The notes under the pieces were generated by a model, which was not told where the DNA came from, made no database searches, and was given only the letters and a program-made list of their open reading frames with translations. A stretch of 64,000 nucleotides of DNA, taken from Pedobacter sp. ISL-64. Its GTDB lineage: Bacteria; Bacteroidota; Bacteroidia; Sphingobacteriales; Sphingobacteriaceae. This document shows, in pieces, positions 1 to 10,200 of this stretch. A program made the translations under genes and the position numbers. The DNA is taken from positions 478,411-542,410 of the forward strand of contig NZ_JAGGPU010000006.1 of NCBI RefSeq assembly GCF_018613605.1. The letters run 5' to 3'. Positions within the stretch are counted from its first letter, which is position 1, and the number at the start of each line of letters is the position of its first letter.

Positions 1-135
1 AAAAATGCAGGTTGCGGCTTAAGCATTGGCATTACCACAGGCGCGCATACGCAGAAACAATTAGAAAAAGCTAAACCTGATGAGGTAATAGACAATTTAA
101 TGGAAATCTATGCTATGGTAACCAAGCAGAACTAA
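1..135 (+). CDS. HAD-family hydrolase, C-terminal fragment (cut by window edge)
   Basis: Frame 1 is open from the first base to a TAA at 133-135 and gives 44 residues ending in VTKQN. The stretch AGCGLSIGITTGAHT followed by KPDEVIDNL resembles the last part of HAD phosphatases, where a small residue cluster and a Thr/Gly-rich turn follow the motif IV region and precede the closing helix. Only the C-terminus lies in the window, so the catalytic aspartates cannot be checked and the substrate is unknown. The family call rests on this short stretch alone. Confidence 0.55.
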   Translation, partial: KNAGCGLSIGITTGAHTQKQLEKAKPDEVIDNLMEIYAMVTKQN

Positions 136-327
136 ATAATCGAAATGATTAAATAATTTCAACCGTATATGCTAACATACAAATGGGGGCAAACGATTGC
201 AATTAAACATAAAATCAGCCCCCTCTTCTATTGAGTCTGGTACAGCAACTTAACCTAAACATAAAACCTTTTAACCAGGTAAAGCGTTTATTTTTAGATA
301 ACTTAGATCACAACTAAATATAAGCAT

Positions 328-690
328 ATGAATACACAGGAAGTAGCTGACAAACTGGTGCAGCTTTGCCGTGAAGGCAAACACGAACAAGCCATTGATG
401 AACTTTACGCCGATAACGTTGTAAGCAAAGAGCCAAAAGGCTCGCCAATGGAATTAACAGAAGGCAAAGATGCCGTTAAAAAGAAAACCATACAATGGGA
501 AGAAAGTGTTGAAGAGATACATAGCTCTTCGTGCTCAGAACCAATTGTAGCAGACAATCATTTTGCTATTGTAATGAACATTGATGCCACTTATAAAGCC
601 CATGGAAGAATGGCCATGAGTGAAATCTGTGTTTATGAGGTTAAAGATGGAAAAATCGTAGCCGACGAGTTTTTCTATCGCATGGGTTAA
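328..690 (+). CDS. SnoaL-like / NTF2-fold small protein
   Basis: A 120-residue protein starting at ATG 328. It begins with a helical segment (TQEVADKLVQLCREGKHEQAIDELYADNVVSKEP), followed by strands ending in EICVYEVKDGKIVADEFFYRMG. This order of helices and sheet is typical of the SnoaL/NTF2-like superfamily, whose members are small cone-shaped proteins used as isomerases, hydrolases or ligand binders. There is no signal peptide, so it is probably cytoplasmic. The gene stands alone and is followed at once by a hairpin terminator at 697-724. The fold is fairly secure; no specific reaction can be assigned. Confidence 0.7.
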   Translation: MNTQEVADKLVQLCREGKHEQAIDELYADNVVSKEPKGSPMELTEGKDAVKKKTIQWEESVEEIHSSSCSEPIVADNHFAIVMNIDATYKAHGRMAMSEICVYEVKDGKIVADEFFYRMG

Positions 691-696
691 AATATA

Positions 697-724
697 AAAA
701 GCCCCGATATCCATCTGGGCTTTT
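697..724 (+). terminator. Rho-independent terminator after the SnoaL-like gene
   Basis: AAAAGCCC (697-704) pairs with GGGCTTTT (717-724) around a 12-base loop. It lies 6 bases after the stop codon and ends in a T run. Confidence 0.75.
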
Positions 725-980
725 ATAATCAACTAACCTAAACTTATAAATACTAACCAAATATTTATACCGCAAAACTAATGACCGATTATTAATTCAA
801 TGTTAAATATTTATCACTTGTTACCTGAAATTGGTTACACCGCATTAGCTCATTAAATCGTAAAACACCGCTTATCGGGAAAAAATTAGAATCAAATTTG
901 CCCTGCCTGTTCTGTGAAGGAAAATGTTTTATTACCTTTAAATAAATGAGCAATTTCTAACCATAAAACGTATAAAATTG

Positions 981-1874
981 ATGACCATACCCAATCTGCA
1001 AGACCTTTCAAAAAAACATCAACTCATTTCCGATCTATTTAAATGGCCCACCAAAGCTTCTGAGTGGGAACAGTACAAGCTCAGCAACGAGCAACTTGAT
1101 TTTTTTAAGACGTTTGGATACGTTAGCGATGTAAAGTTATTGAACGAATGGCAAGTTGAGCGATTGAACAAAGAATTAGCAGAAATTATAGATCCTGCAC
1201 ACCCGTTAAATGGGCTGTTTCATGAGTTTCACAGCAATGAATCTGCAGATCCTAATTCAGTTTTATTTCATGCTTTAGGCGCCTGGCGAATTACAGAAGG
1301 CTTTCATGATGTGGTATGGAATCCCGCTTTTGCGATGGCGGCCAGTCAAATTTTAGGTAATAGAGGTGTACGTTTCTGGCACGATCAATTGTTCTGTAAA
1401 CCAGCAAAACACGGAGGAGTTGTAGCCTGGCACCAGGATTATTCTTATTGGACACGCACCGGACCCATGCAACATTTAACCTGTTGGGTTGGATTAGATG
1501 ATGCAACTACCGAAAACGGTTGTTTATATTATGTACCTAAAAGCCATAATTGGGGCTTGTTAGATAAACCAGATTTAGCTGGGGATATGGAAGGCTTAAT
1601 GCAGTATTTAACGGAAGAGCAGAAAGCAGAATTTAATCCAATCCCAATCGAACTTAAAAAGGGATATGCTACGTTTCACCACCCATTAATGGTTCATGGC
1701 TCGTTCCAAAATAAATCACCACGTTCAAGAAGTGCTTTCGTTTTAAATGTATTTACTGACGGTACCGAATCGAATACCGACGAAGCCTTACTTAAGGGAG
1801 TGGAACCTATTGGTGCAGGACATAAAATGGAAGGGCAGTTTTTTCCTTTGATATTTTCTCCCGACAGCGTTTAA
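981..1874 (+). CDS. Phytanoyl-CoA dioxygenase (PhyH) family protein
   Basis: A 297-residue Fe(II)/2-oxoglutarate-dependent oxygenase candidate. I place the start at ATG 981 rather than the in-frame TTG just before it. The 2-His-1-carboxylate iron site is visible as H151-x-D153 (AWHQDYSYW) and H239 (HHPLMVHGS), with Arg248 or Arg250 behind it in the right place to bind 2-oxoglutarate. The region WVGLDDATTENGCLYYVPKSH is characteristic of PhyH proteins. Length fits the family. There is no signal peptide, so it acts in the cytoplasm. It is monocistronic, and the natural substrate cannot be read from the sequence. Confidence 0.85.
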   Translation: MTIPNLQDLSKKHQLISDLFKWPTKASEWEQYKLSNEQLDFFKTFGYVSDVKLLNEWQVERLNKELAEIIDPAHPLNGLFHEFHSNESADPNSVLFHALGAWRITEGFHDVVWNPAFAMAASQILGNRGVRFWHDQLFCKPAKHGGVVAWHQDYSYWTRTGPMQHLTCWVGLDDATTENGCLYYVPKSHNWGLLDKPDLAGDMEGLMQYLTEEQKAEFNPIPIELKKGYATFHHPLMVHGSFQNKSPRSRSAFVLNVFTDGTESNTDEALLKGVEPIGAGHKMEGQFFPLIFSPDSV

Positions 1875-2129
1875 TCGCACTATTTCATTTTTTAAAGCTT
1901 TATATGCTGATCAATTAATATGAAATACCTTGCATTTAACCACGGAAGCACTGATACACGGAGTATTCATGGCTTTGCCTTGTCTTTAATCTGATCTGGA
2001 ATCTTAAATATCCTTTTTTCGTTTCGTTTTCACGAGAATGTCGGTATTTACAATTCTCCCTCAATTTGCATGAGGTTTTTGGGCCTACGAGAAGTGGCAG
2101 ATATGGCGATGGATGATGTGCCCTTAGCT
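1875..2129. other. Intergenic region without a recognisable gene
   Basis: Lies between the PhyH gene and the minus-strand envelope operon. I see no supported ORF or RNA gene. The only structured part of the wider gap is the minus-strand terminator at 2130-2162. Confidence 0.6.
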
Positions 2130-2162
2130 AAAAAATAAAAAACGGCCTACAAATGTAGACCG
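2130..2162 (-). terminator. Terminator of the 2.2-15.1 kb minus-strand operon
   Basis: CGGCCTAC (2143-2150) pairs with GTAGACCG (2155-2162) with one internal mismatch and an AAAT loop. Read on the minus strand, the hairpin is followed by a long T-rich tract (2130-2142). It sits about 65 bases beyond the stop codon of the last operon gene. Confidence 0.75.
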
Positions 2163-2228
2163 AATATTGAGCGAAAATTTATTTTCCCGAATTATTAATT
2201 CATTAAGCCATACAATTGCTTACTTAAC

Positions 2229-4244
2229 TTAACGGTTACCTGCATAAGTTTCTACAGATGGTAATGACGTTTTACCATTCACACCTATCGTTTTAATAAA
2301 ATAATAGTTATTTTTTTCTTTAATGAAGTTTGTATCTATGTATGTGAAAACTTTTGCATTAACATCAGCTATTTTTGTTGGGTCTGTACCTCTTACATAT
2401 CTATAAATTTCATATTTGGCTACTTCGCTTTGTGAGGGTTGCCATTGTAAAATGATGCTTTTATTATCTTTGCCAGTAAAGGATTTTAATGAATTTGGGG
2501 CATAAACCGATTGACTCGTGTTTACCGTTATTTCATTACTAAATTCGCTTTCCTTATCTGCGTCAGTTACACCAGTTATTTTATAGCTCACTTCCATATC
2601 ATTAAAAAGAAATTCATCCTTAAATGTATTTTTGAAGCCTAGAACAGGTGTTTTATTAACTTTAACATAAGATGAATTTCCAGATTTCCGATAAACATTA
2701 TAACCAGCTATCTGTTTTACAACAGTTGTATCTTGCCAAAAAAGATAAATACCTTTTCCATCTTTTTTAAAATCTACGATAACTGGTGCCGCAACGCGAA
2801 AATTTGGATTACTTAGGTAAATAATTTTAGAAAAACCGCTTCTGGTATTACTTAAATTCTCAGACACAAGGGCATAGCCAACTGTTGGTGATAAATTACT
2901 TGTTGTATCGATATAAACGTAATTTCTTTTGGCTTTCTCATCAAAATATATCATTTCTGTAATCGATTTCATGTCTCCCCCAACTTCGTTGGTACGATAT
3001 ACATAGTATCCACGGGTATCGTTATTATAATCTGTCCAACTAACTACATTATGTTTATTCACATTTCTAACAACAACATTTGCTGGCGGATCTGATTGTT
3101 TGATTTGATGAACTAAGCCGTAAATTTTAATCCCTCTTTCTGTAGCTCTTCCAAGTTTATCTACAACCACTAAATAATAATAATATTTCTGGCCAGGGAT
3201 AATGGTTTTATCAATATAATTGTATCCAGCGGTTGAGGCTAAAAGTTTATAACCACCTTCATATTCAGTTGAGCGATAAATATTTACCACACTCACATAA
3301 TCTGGTTTTATAAAAGCCCAATTTAATTTTATGTGATTACCAATAGAATCGGCAGTTGCCGTAAAAATTTTAGGTATTAACATTTGTTGATCCAAAGAAG
3401 CTACCCGAAGTGTATCTGAAAGTATTTTTGCACCACCACCAAAACGGTTTACCGGACTAATGGTATATTGATAAAGCACATCTTTACTCACTTGATTATC
3501 TTCTACGGTGTATATTATGCTATCACCACGATGCTCAATATTATAGGTTGTTAAAATTCTATTGAACGGCATTTTAACGCCATCGCTTCTTTTCACCAAT
3601 AAAACTTCCGGTATCTGTGCAGTAGTTTTAGCTCTCCATTCTATTCTAAATACATCTCCAGTGGTTTTTCTATTGGCGCTTTTTGGTTTATTGGTTATGA
3701 AAAAATCATTAGCAGAAACAGGAGTTGAGGTATATTTATGCTGTTCGGTTCCATCTCTTTTAAGCTGTATTACCCTGTATTGATAAACCACATTCTGTTT
3801 CGCAGTAGTATCAACCAATAAAATATTAAATGCAATTGCTAATGGCTGTTGAGTAAGATAAACAGAAAGCGAATCGTAATTAAATTTCTTTTTAAATATT
3901 GGCCACACCTCATCTGCTGTATAAGCAGTAGTTGGATTGTATTCAAAAACTTTATTTCTTGCAGCCTGATAATTATTCTTTAGTTCCTCGTAATTAGAAG
4001 GGGTACTAAATTTATATAGCGCTTGCCAATCGGATTCATTTTGTGCTTTTCTATCTAAACGAAAAGCTACTACATCTCCATCTGGGTGTTCGGCAGAAGC
4101 AGGTTTAAATAAATTGTATATATAAGTGCCTTTATACCCATTAAAGGCAACTTTACCTTCCTTTTGAGCGTTGGCCTGTAAACCAATTTGTACGAAAAGC
4201 ATAATCAATAAACTTTTAACTACTGGAATTCTATACGTTTTCAT
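2229..4244 (-). CDS. Secreted protein with fibronectin type III-like repeats
   Basis: A 671-residue protein with a signal peptide (KSLLIMLFVQIGLQANAQ, cleavage after about residue 26). The rest is beta-rich and contains several units of about 90-100 residues with FnIII-type hallmarks such as KLNWAFIKPDYVSVVNIYRS, YYYYLVVVDKLGR, VSWTDYNNDTRGYYVYRT and ILQWQPSQSEVAKYEIYR. No catalytic motif is seen. It is the last gene of a minus-strand operon: its ATG lies two bases beyond the stop of the 2427-residue gene, which suggests coupled translation. An extracellular or outer-membrane-associated structural or binding role is likely; the function is unknown. Confidence 0.75.
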   Translation of the reverse strand: MKTYRIPVVKSLLIMLFVQIGLQANAQKEGKVAFNGYKGTYIYNLFKPASAEHPDGDVVAFRLDRKAQNESDWQALYKFSTPSNYEELKNNYQAARNKVFEYNPTTAYTADEVWPIFKKKFNYDSLSVYLTQQPLAIAFNILLVDTTAKQNVVYQYRVIQLKRDGTEQHKYTSTPVSANDFFITNKPKSANRKTTGDVFRIEWRAKTTAQIPEVLLVKRSDGVKMPFNRILTTYNIEHRGDSIIYTVEDNQVSKDVLYQYTISPVNRFGGGAKILSDTLRVASLDQQMLIPKIFTATADSIGNHIKLNWAFIKPDYVSVVNIYRSTEYEGGYKLLASTAGYNYIDKTIIPGQKYYYYLVVVDKLGRATERGIKIYGLVHQIKQSDPPANVVVRNVNKHNVVSWTDYNNDTRGYYVYRTNEVGGDMKSITEMIYFDEKAKRNYVYIDTTSNLSPTVGYALVSENLSNTRSGFSKIIYLSNPNFRVAAPVIVDFKKDGKGIYLFWQDTTVVKQIAGYNVYRKSGNSSYVKVNKTPVLGFKNTFKDEFLFNDMEVSYKITGVTDADKESEFSNEITVNTSQSVYAPNSLKSFTGKDNKSIILQWQPSQSEVAKYEIYRYVRGTDPTKIADVNAKVFTYIDTNFIKEKNNYYFIKTIGVNGKTSLPSVETYAGNR

Positions 4245-4246
4245 AA

Positions 4247-7200
4247 CTATTGATATGTTTTAGATTGATTTGAAATGAAAATACCTTTGTTATTTACTCC
4301 TGCTTGTACACCTAATACCAGTGTTTTATTAAGGCCTACCCTAACACAAGGTATTGGACTACAGATATCTGTAAAACCTATACTTACGCAAGGTGTTTCG
4401 CAACTGCTATTACAAACCCCTCCGCCTACATAAGCGCTACCTTCTAATACAAATGTAAGCCCCATTGTTGCAGAAAACTCCCCTTTAAGTGGTGCTAAAT
4501 ACCCATTAATATCTGCATAGGTTTTAGCACCTAAATTTATACCTGCACAAGCTAAACCTATACTTGCACCGGCGCTTAATTTTACAAATGCACCTACTCT
4601 GCCGCCTACCGAGATGGCAATATCCTTAGGGTTTGAGGTGAAATCTGCCTTTAAATATGCCGCGGCAAATAAACCGTGAGTAAATGAACAGTGTGCAACA
4701 GGATCGAGATCTAAATCGAAGCTAGGTAAGAGCGGTATTGGCATTTCGGCCGATACGACTAACAACACTCCTTGCACCTTTGTAAATGCTGTTTTTGTAG
4801 CATCGGTTACATCGGCATTGCCAAAATGTTTATAAAATGAGTTTTTTTGCGTTTCTGTTAAGGCTTTATTACCCACCATAAAACCAACGCCTATGCCTGT
4901 AAATGGCGTGTATTTTACATCGGCCAGACCGTTACTAAAAATGTACCATTCGCTGGAGCCTAATTTTAATTCTGCATCTAAATCTAAGCTGGCAAAATCT
5001 GTATTTTGGTTAAGGTGACCAGATCCAATTAATGCGTTTTCGGTAAAATCGTACACAATACTTAAACCTTGTACGCCGCCTGCACTCATATTATTTACGC
5101 CAAGGGCAGATGGATTTGCTACTATATCACCTTTTATGGTAAAACTCATAGGCGATGGTGCTATTCCGTTTGCCCCTGTCATGTCGCCACCGAAGGTAAA
5201 GTATTGCCACTCTTTACCTACAACCATGCTTTGTCCGGTTGCTTTATCTAAATAGCTTCCAGCTTTTTCTCCTTCATTAAGGTATATTTTGGTATCTTTT
5301 GGTACAGTTAGTTTAGTTTCGGTTTTTGTTTTAGTGAGTTCTACAGGAATTTTATACTTGCCTTTAAGGTCTTTATCTGTTAAATAACCTTTTAAGTAAA
5401 GTTCACCGTCGTTAAATCGTTGGTCGCCATCAAATGTTACTTTTATCCCTTTGGTATCTAACCCTAAGTTTTGAAACTTCACGTCATGTTTATGTGCTAA
5501 CTTGCCATTTTCTGCTTTGTAGGTTAAATCGTAGGTTACTAAATCTAGTCCAGTGAAACCTGGAATATCCATGTTTAAATCGCCTCTGAAAGTTACAAAA
5601 TCAGCGCCGCCCCAAACTGTGCTTGGTTTGTATTTTGCAATGCCGTTTAAGGTAACTGCTGGCTGTTTTTCGGACAGTAAAATTCTGGTGTCGTTTTCGT
5701 TTCCTGTATCATAAAGATTAATATTATTGATTTTAATTTCATCGGTTAGATCTAAATCTGGCAACCCTTTTAGACTAGCTAATGAGATAATGTCCGATTT
5801 TGTGATGAGCGATACCGACCATGCGCCTTTATCTTTTGAGTATCCTTTATCGTAACCAAAACTGGTGTACACATCATTTCCGTTTATGGTAATCGGAAAT
5901 GCGTTTAATAGTTTTAGGCTTTTTACTTCGAACTCTCCAAAACCAATTTTAGTGCGGCTAACTTTTAAGTTTGAGAAAGGAAAAGTTAAGCCTAAGGCGT
6001 TAAGACTGCCTTTAAGGGTAAGCCCTTCGGAGCCAAAAGTCCAGGTTGGTGCATCTAATTGCCATTGGTTTAATTTAATGGTAATTTTTTGTTGATTAGT
6101 AGATTTAAAACCATTTTCGTTTAAGGTAAAGTTTGCTTTTGCTTGTACATCTCTGCTGGTTGTGTAGGCTAAATCGGTTGTTAGGGTTCCTGAAAATGAA
6201 ATACCTGTGTTGGTTAGGGTTACGTTTCCATCGGGTGTAACCACTATATCATCTACCCCAATAAACTTTGGTTTTGATCGTGTATTATTTGACACTAAGT
6301 ATTGGGAAGCTGCTAAATCTGATTGAGCAGTAGAAAATGTGTATAAGGAATTGGCTTTTTTATCTGCCGGAAGAGAAGTGAGTACAGTATATGATGCGCC
6401 TGCATTGTTGAGATATAGGTAATTATTATCACCAACATTATCTGATGATGAGGTTTCTACGCCTTTGGCTAAGGATGCAGGATCTAATCCTACTTTTCCT
6501 GAAATGCTTGCTGTTGTAGCTGTTGTAGGAGCCAAAATTAAACCGTCTTTATTGAGGATGTTGACAGTGTATTTAGAGAACAAAACGGCATCTAAATTAT
6601 TTTGGTTGAAAACCATTCCGTTTGCTATGGTAAAATAGCGATCTTTTTCCTGTCCTGATGGTGCTTGATTGATGTTTACCAAAACATCGGTAAATTCAAG
6701 TTTGGTATCTGCATATTTTCTTTTTAGCGTGCTCTCGCTTACGTTACCTGTTGGCGTTAACTTGCCCGATATTTTATATTGTGCATTAGTTACATACTGA
6801 GCTTTGGTTAGTTCGATTGGAAAACCATACATGCTGTTTACATTCATATTAGGTGCTTTTACAAAGTTGAGCATAACATTTGCGTTTGCACCGCCTGGGT
6901 TTATGGGCTGTGTGCCTCCAATATAATCTGCTTTAGTACCAATAATTGTGAATGATCTGTTGGCTGGCAACCTGCTCAGCGTTATGGTATAATAGGTTTC
7001 GGTAGAAAAAGTTGCTTCATTTTTTGGTATGGCTATTTCATTTTCTGTTATCGCATTATCATCATAACGATTGATTTTTGTTTGGGTAGCGCCATCGGGC
7101 GAAATCATATCTTTAGCTAAATCATCATCATTTTGCTGCACAGCGCTGTAATAGTTATTATTTTTAGGTGCTACCGACGCCATTTCAGTTGTGCTGGCTT

Positions 7201-10200
7201 TTTTAAGCGCTCCTAATTTTATCTTTTTGGGTAGTTTATCTGTTTTCGGTACTACTATAATTTCTTCTTTAGCTGAGTTTGTTACTATAGTTACTTTTTT
7301 ACTGGTTTTAACATACTCATCTTCATCCATGCCTTCAACGTAGGTATTGTACTCACCATTTAAAGGTTTAATTTCCCAATTACCGAAAACTTCTTGGGCA
7401 TTAACTGTTATGCTAACTGCAGGTTCTACTTCTACGCTAACAATTACATCTGTAAGTCCATCTACATGTACTTGTGTTTTTGCGATGGTGTAATTTTTAT
7501 CGGTTGGTACTATTTTTAACTCGAACTGGCTACCGCCTGCTGCAATTTCCACGTAGCTGTAATTTTTCCCTAAAAAAGTGCCTTTAGTTTGCAAATAATT
7601 ACCAGTGTTTAAAACTGTTACCGTACTTTCTAATGTGATTTTTGTTCCTTTTTTATAACAATACACCGTAATGTTGCGGGTATTCTTTTTAACCTTAAAC
7701 TTTACGGTTTGGTTTGCTATAACATTATCTAACGTAACAACGGTTGTTTTGTAATTGGCTCTATCTACAGGAATTATGGTAAAAGCTACTTTGCCTTTTG
7801 GCGATTGTAGCGTTGTAGGGTTACCGGTTTCGGGTTTATAGTCGTTCCAGCTAAAATCATCGCCAACAATAATGCGGGCGGCTACTGTATTTTCTTTATC
7901 ATCAACCACTGTTGTAGTTAACATAATTGGTAAATCCATGTAAACTTTACCCAGATTTTCACGTTGCCCCTTTACCAATGGTTTACCACTGTTTAATACT
8001 TTATAGGTAACTAAAAATCCATTTTTGGTAAGGCGGAGTAGTTTCCAGCTATCGTATAACCAACTGTTAATGTTTTCGAATAGGAAACGACCATTTGTGC
8101 CGGTTATAAGATCTTTTTGTGGTGTTTTACCTTTTAAATAAGTTTCGATTTGGCTATTGGTTGCTGTATTTGATAAGCCAGACATATTAAAAAGCTCTAC
8201 ATGAACACCTGATAATACGGATGTACTTGCCTTACTGCTTGGGTAAACGGCTCCGTCTATATAAGGCGCCAAAGGAACTACGGGTACGTGTGTGTATCCA
8301 ATATTGTAATCTTGTGTAGAAAAGACTTGTTGATCGGTAAAACTACCTTGTTTTTGTGTTTCGAAATTGAGCACACTGGTAACCGAAAAAGCATCTTGCG
8401 TAATGTAATTGTCTTGACTTGTGCTTATTGGCTCGGCAAAAACATAATACTTATCGTTAATATCGGCTGGTACAATCAATCTATCGAAAGCAAAATAACC
8501 TTCTTTTCCGGCAGAGCCAAATGAAACCGTTTTATCTATAATTTCGTATTTCTCTGTTTCATTATATGCATTTTTGCGTTCCCAAATCTTTTTGAAATAG
8601 GTTCCTTTATTTGGGTCGCCATCATTTACAGGTCGGCCAATAGATACTTCATCGCCAATTTTTCGGCATAAATAAACATCCATACCTCCTATTGGCGTAA
8701 TTGGCGGTGTAGCACCCGGCCCATTATTTACCGCAAGTTTAGATTTGAAACTATATTGTTGTACCGTTGCGGTTAACTCTGGTACTTTAATATTTTCGTT
8801 TTGGTTATAAGGAATGGGATAAGGTTGTGAATAATACTGATTACTTTGAATTACAACAACTAAATTATAGGTTTGCCCATCGTTAAAGGTATTGTAATCT
8901 TGCATGCCCACTTTAAAAGAATACTCTCCATTTTTTTTAACAGTGGTCGTGGCTATTACGCGTTCATCTGACAAAATGGTTCCATCTTTAAAAAAATCTT
9001 TTTGAGCTAAGTTTCCTTTTACCAGTTTTAATTCTGTTCCTTCTGGTAATGGCAATGGTATGTTAGTTTTGCCGTACGGTTTTTTCCAATTGTAAACATA
9101 CCTACCAGAAACGTTCATAGAAAGGAATTTTGGCCCAAACTCAACGGTTTCTGTTAAGTTTTTATTGGCAAAATTTGTAGCTTCAAAAGCATTTGTTTTA
9201 CCACCAATTTTACTTACGGTTTGTGGGCTAAAATATAAAGCATCTAATTCATCAGTTGGCTCAAAAAATACCGTATAAGTATCGTTTGCATTTACAGCGC
9301 TTACTAAGTTTGAAAAAGAAGTGTTAAAATTATTTGCATCTAACTCGTTAATATCAGTGCTGCCAACCACTACATAACTTTTGGAGCTTTTTTTAATTAT
9401 ATCTTTACCCAACACGGTTGAAGATTTGTAAATGGGTATTTCTTTAGTTTGCCCAATTATGTTTTCGACCTCGCCATTAAATACACTTTCGGCTTTGCGG
9501 AGGATATATAATTTGCCTTTATAATTACGTTGCGCTGTTGTAGTTAGCTTGGTATTTACTTTATAACTATATGCTTCAACTGTGTTTTCGGTTAAGGTAA
9601 TGCTTCTATTATTTGCATTAGGTACCACAAACCAATTTGGATCTGACAGGCGATTATCGTCTATTTTCACCACTAAACCTTCTACAAAAGCGTAGCGTTT
9701 ACCCGATATAGTTAGGGGTTCTGAAACTTTAAACCGGGTTTGATCAATTGGAACATCAATTTTAAAATTCCCCATCCCATCGGTTTTACCTGTTGCTACA
9801 ACTGTTGCCGATGGAATTGTTGGTGCGCCATAAGGGTAGGTTAATAAATCGCTTACCGATGCAATGCTATCCTGCTCCTCTGAATATATTTTTTCGACAC
9901 CGTTTTCCATCACTTTAACACTTTTGGTTACTTTAAAAACTGGTGCCAACAATTGAACTTTTAATATCTGTACATTTTTATTGGCCACAGGAAAACCTTT
10001 TTCCAGCTCTGTTAAAACAACATTTTTATCAAGCTCTGCTTTTATTTTCATTAACTCAGGTTTAGATTTTGCATTCTGCAATTGCGTTTCGAGTTTAATT
10101 TTCAGCTCTTTATCTTGCTTTATTTTGTTAAAGCCCGTTGCATAATTATCATAAAAATTATACTGCAAAGTGCCTGATAAGGCGATTGTATAATCTGTAA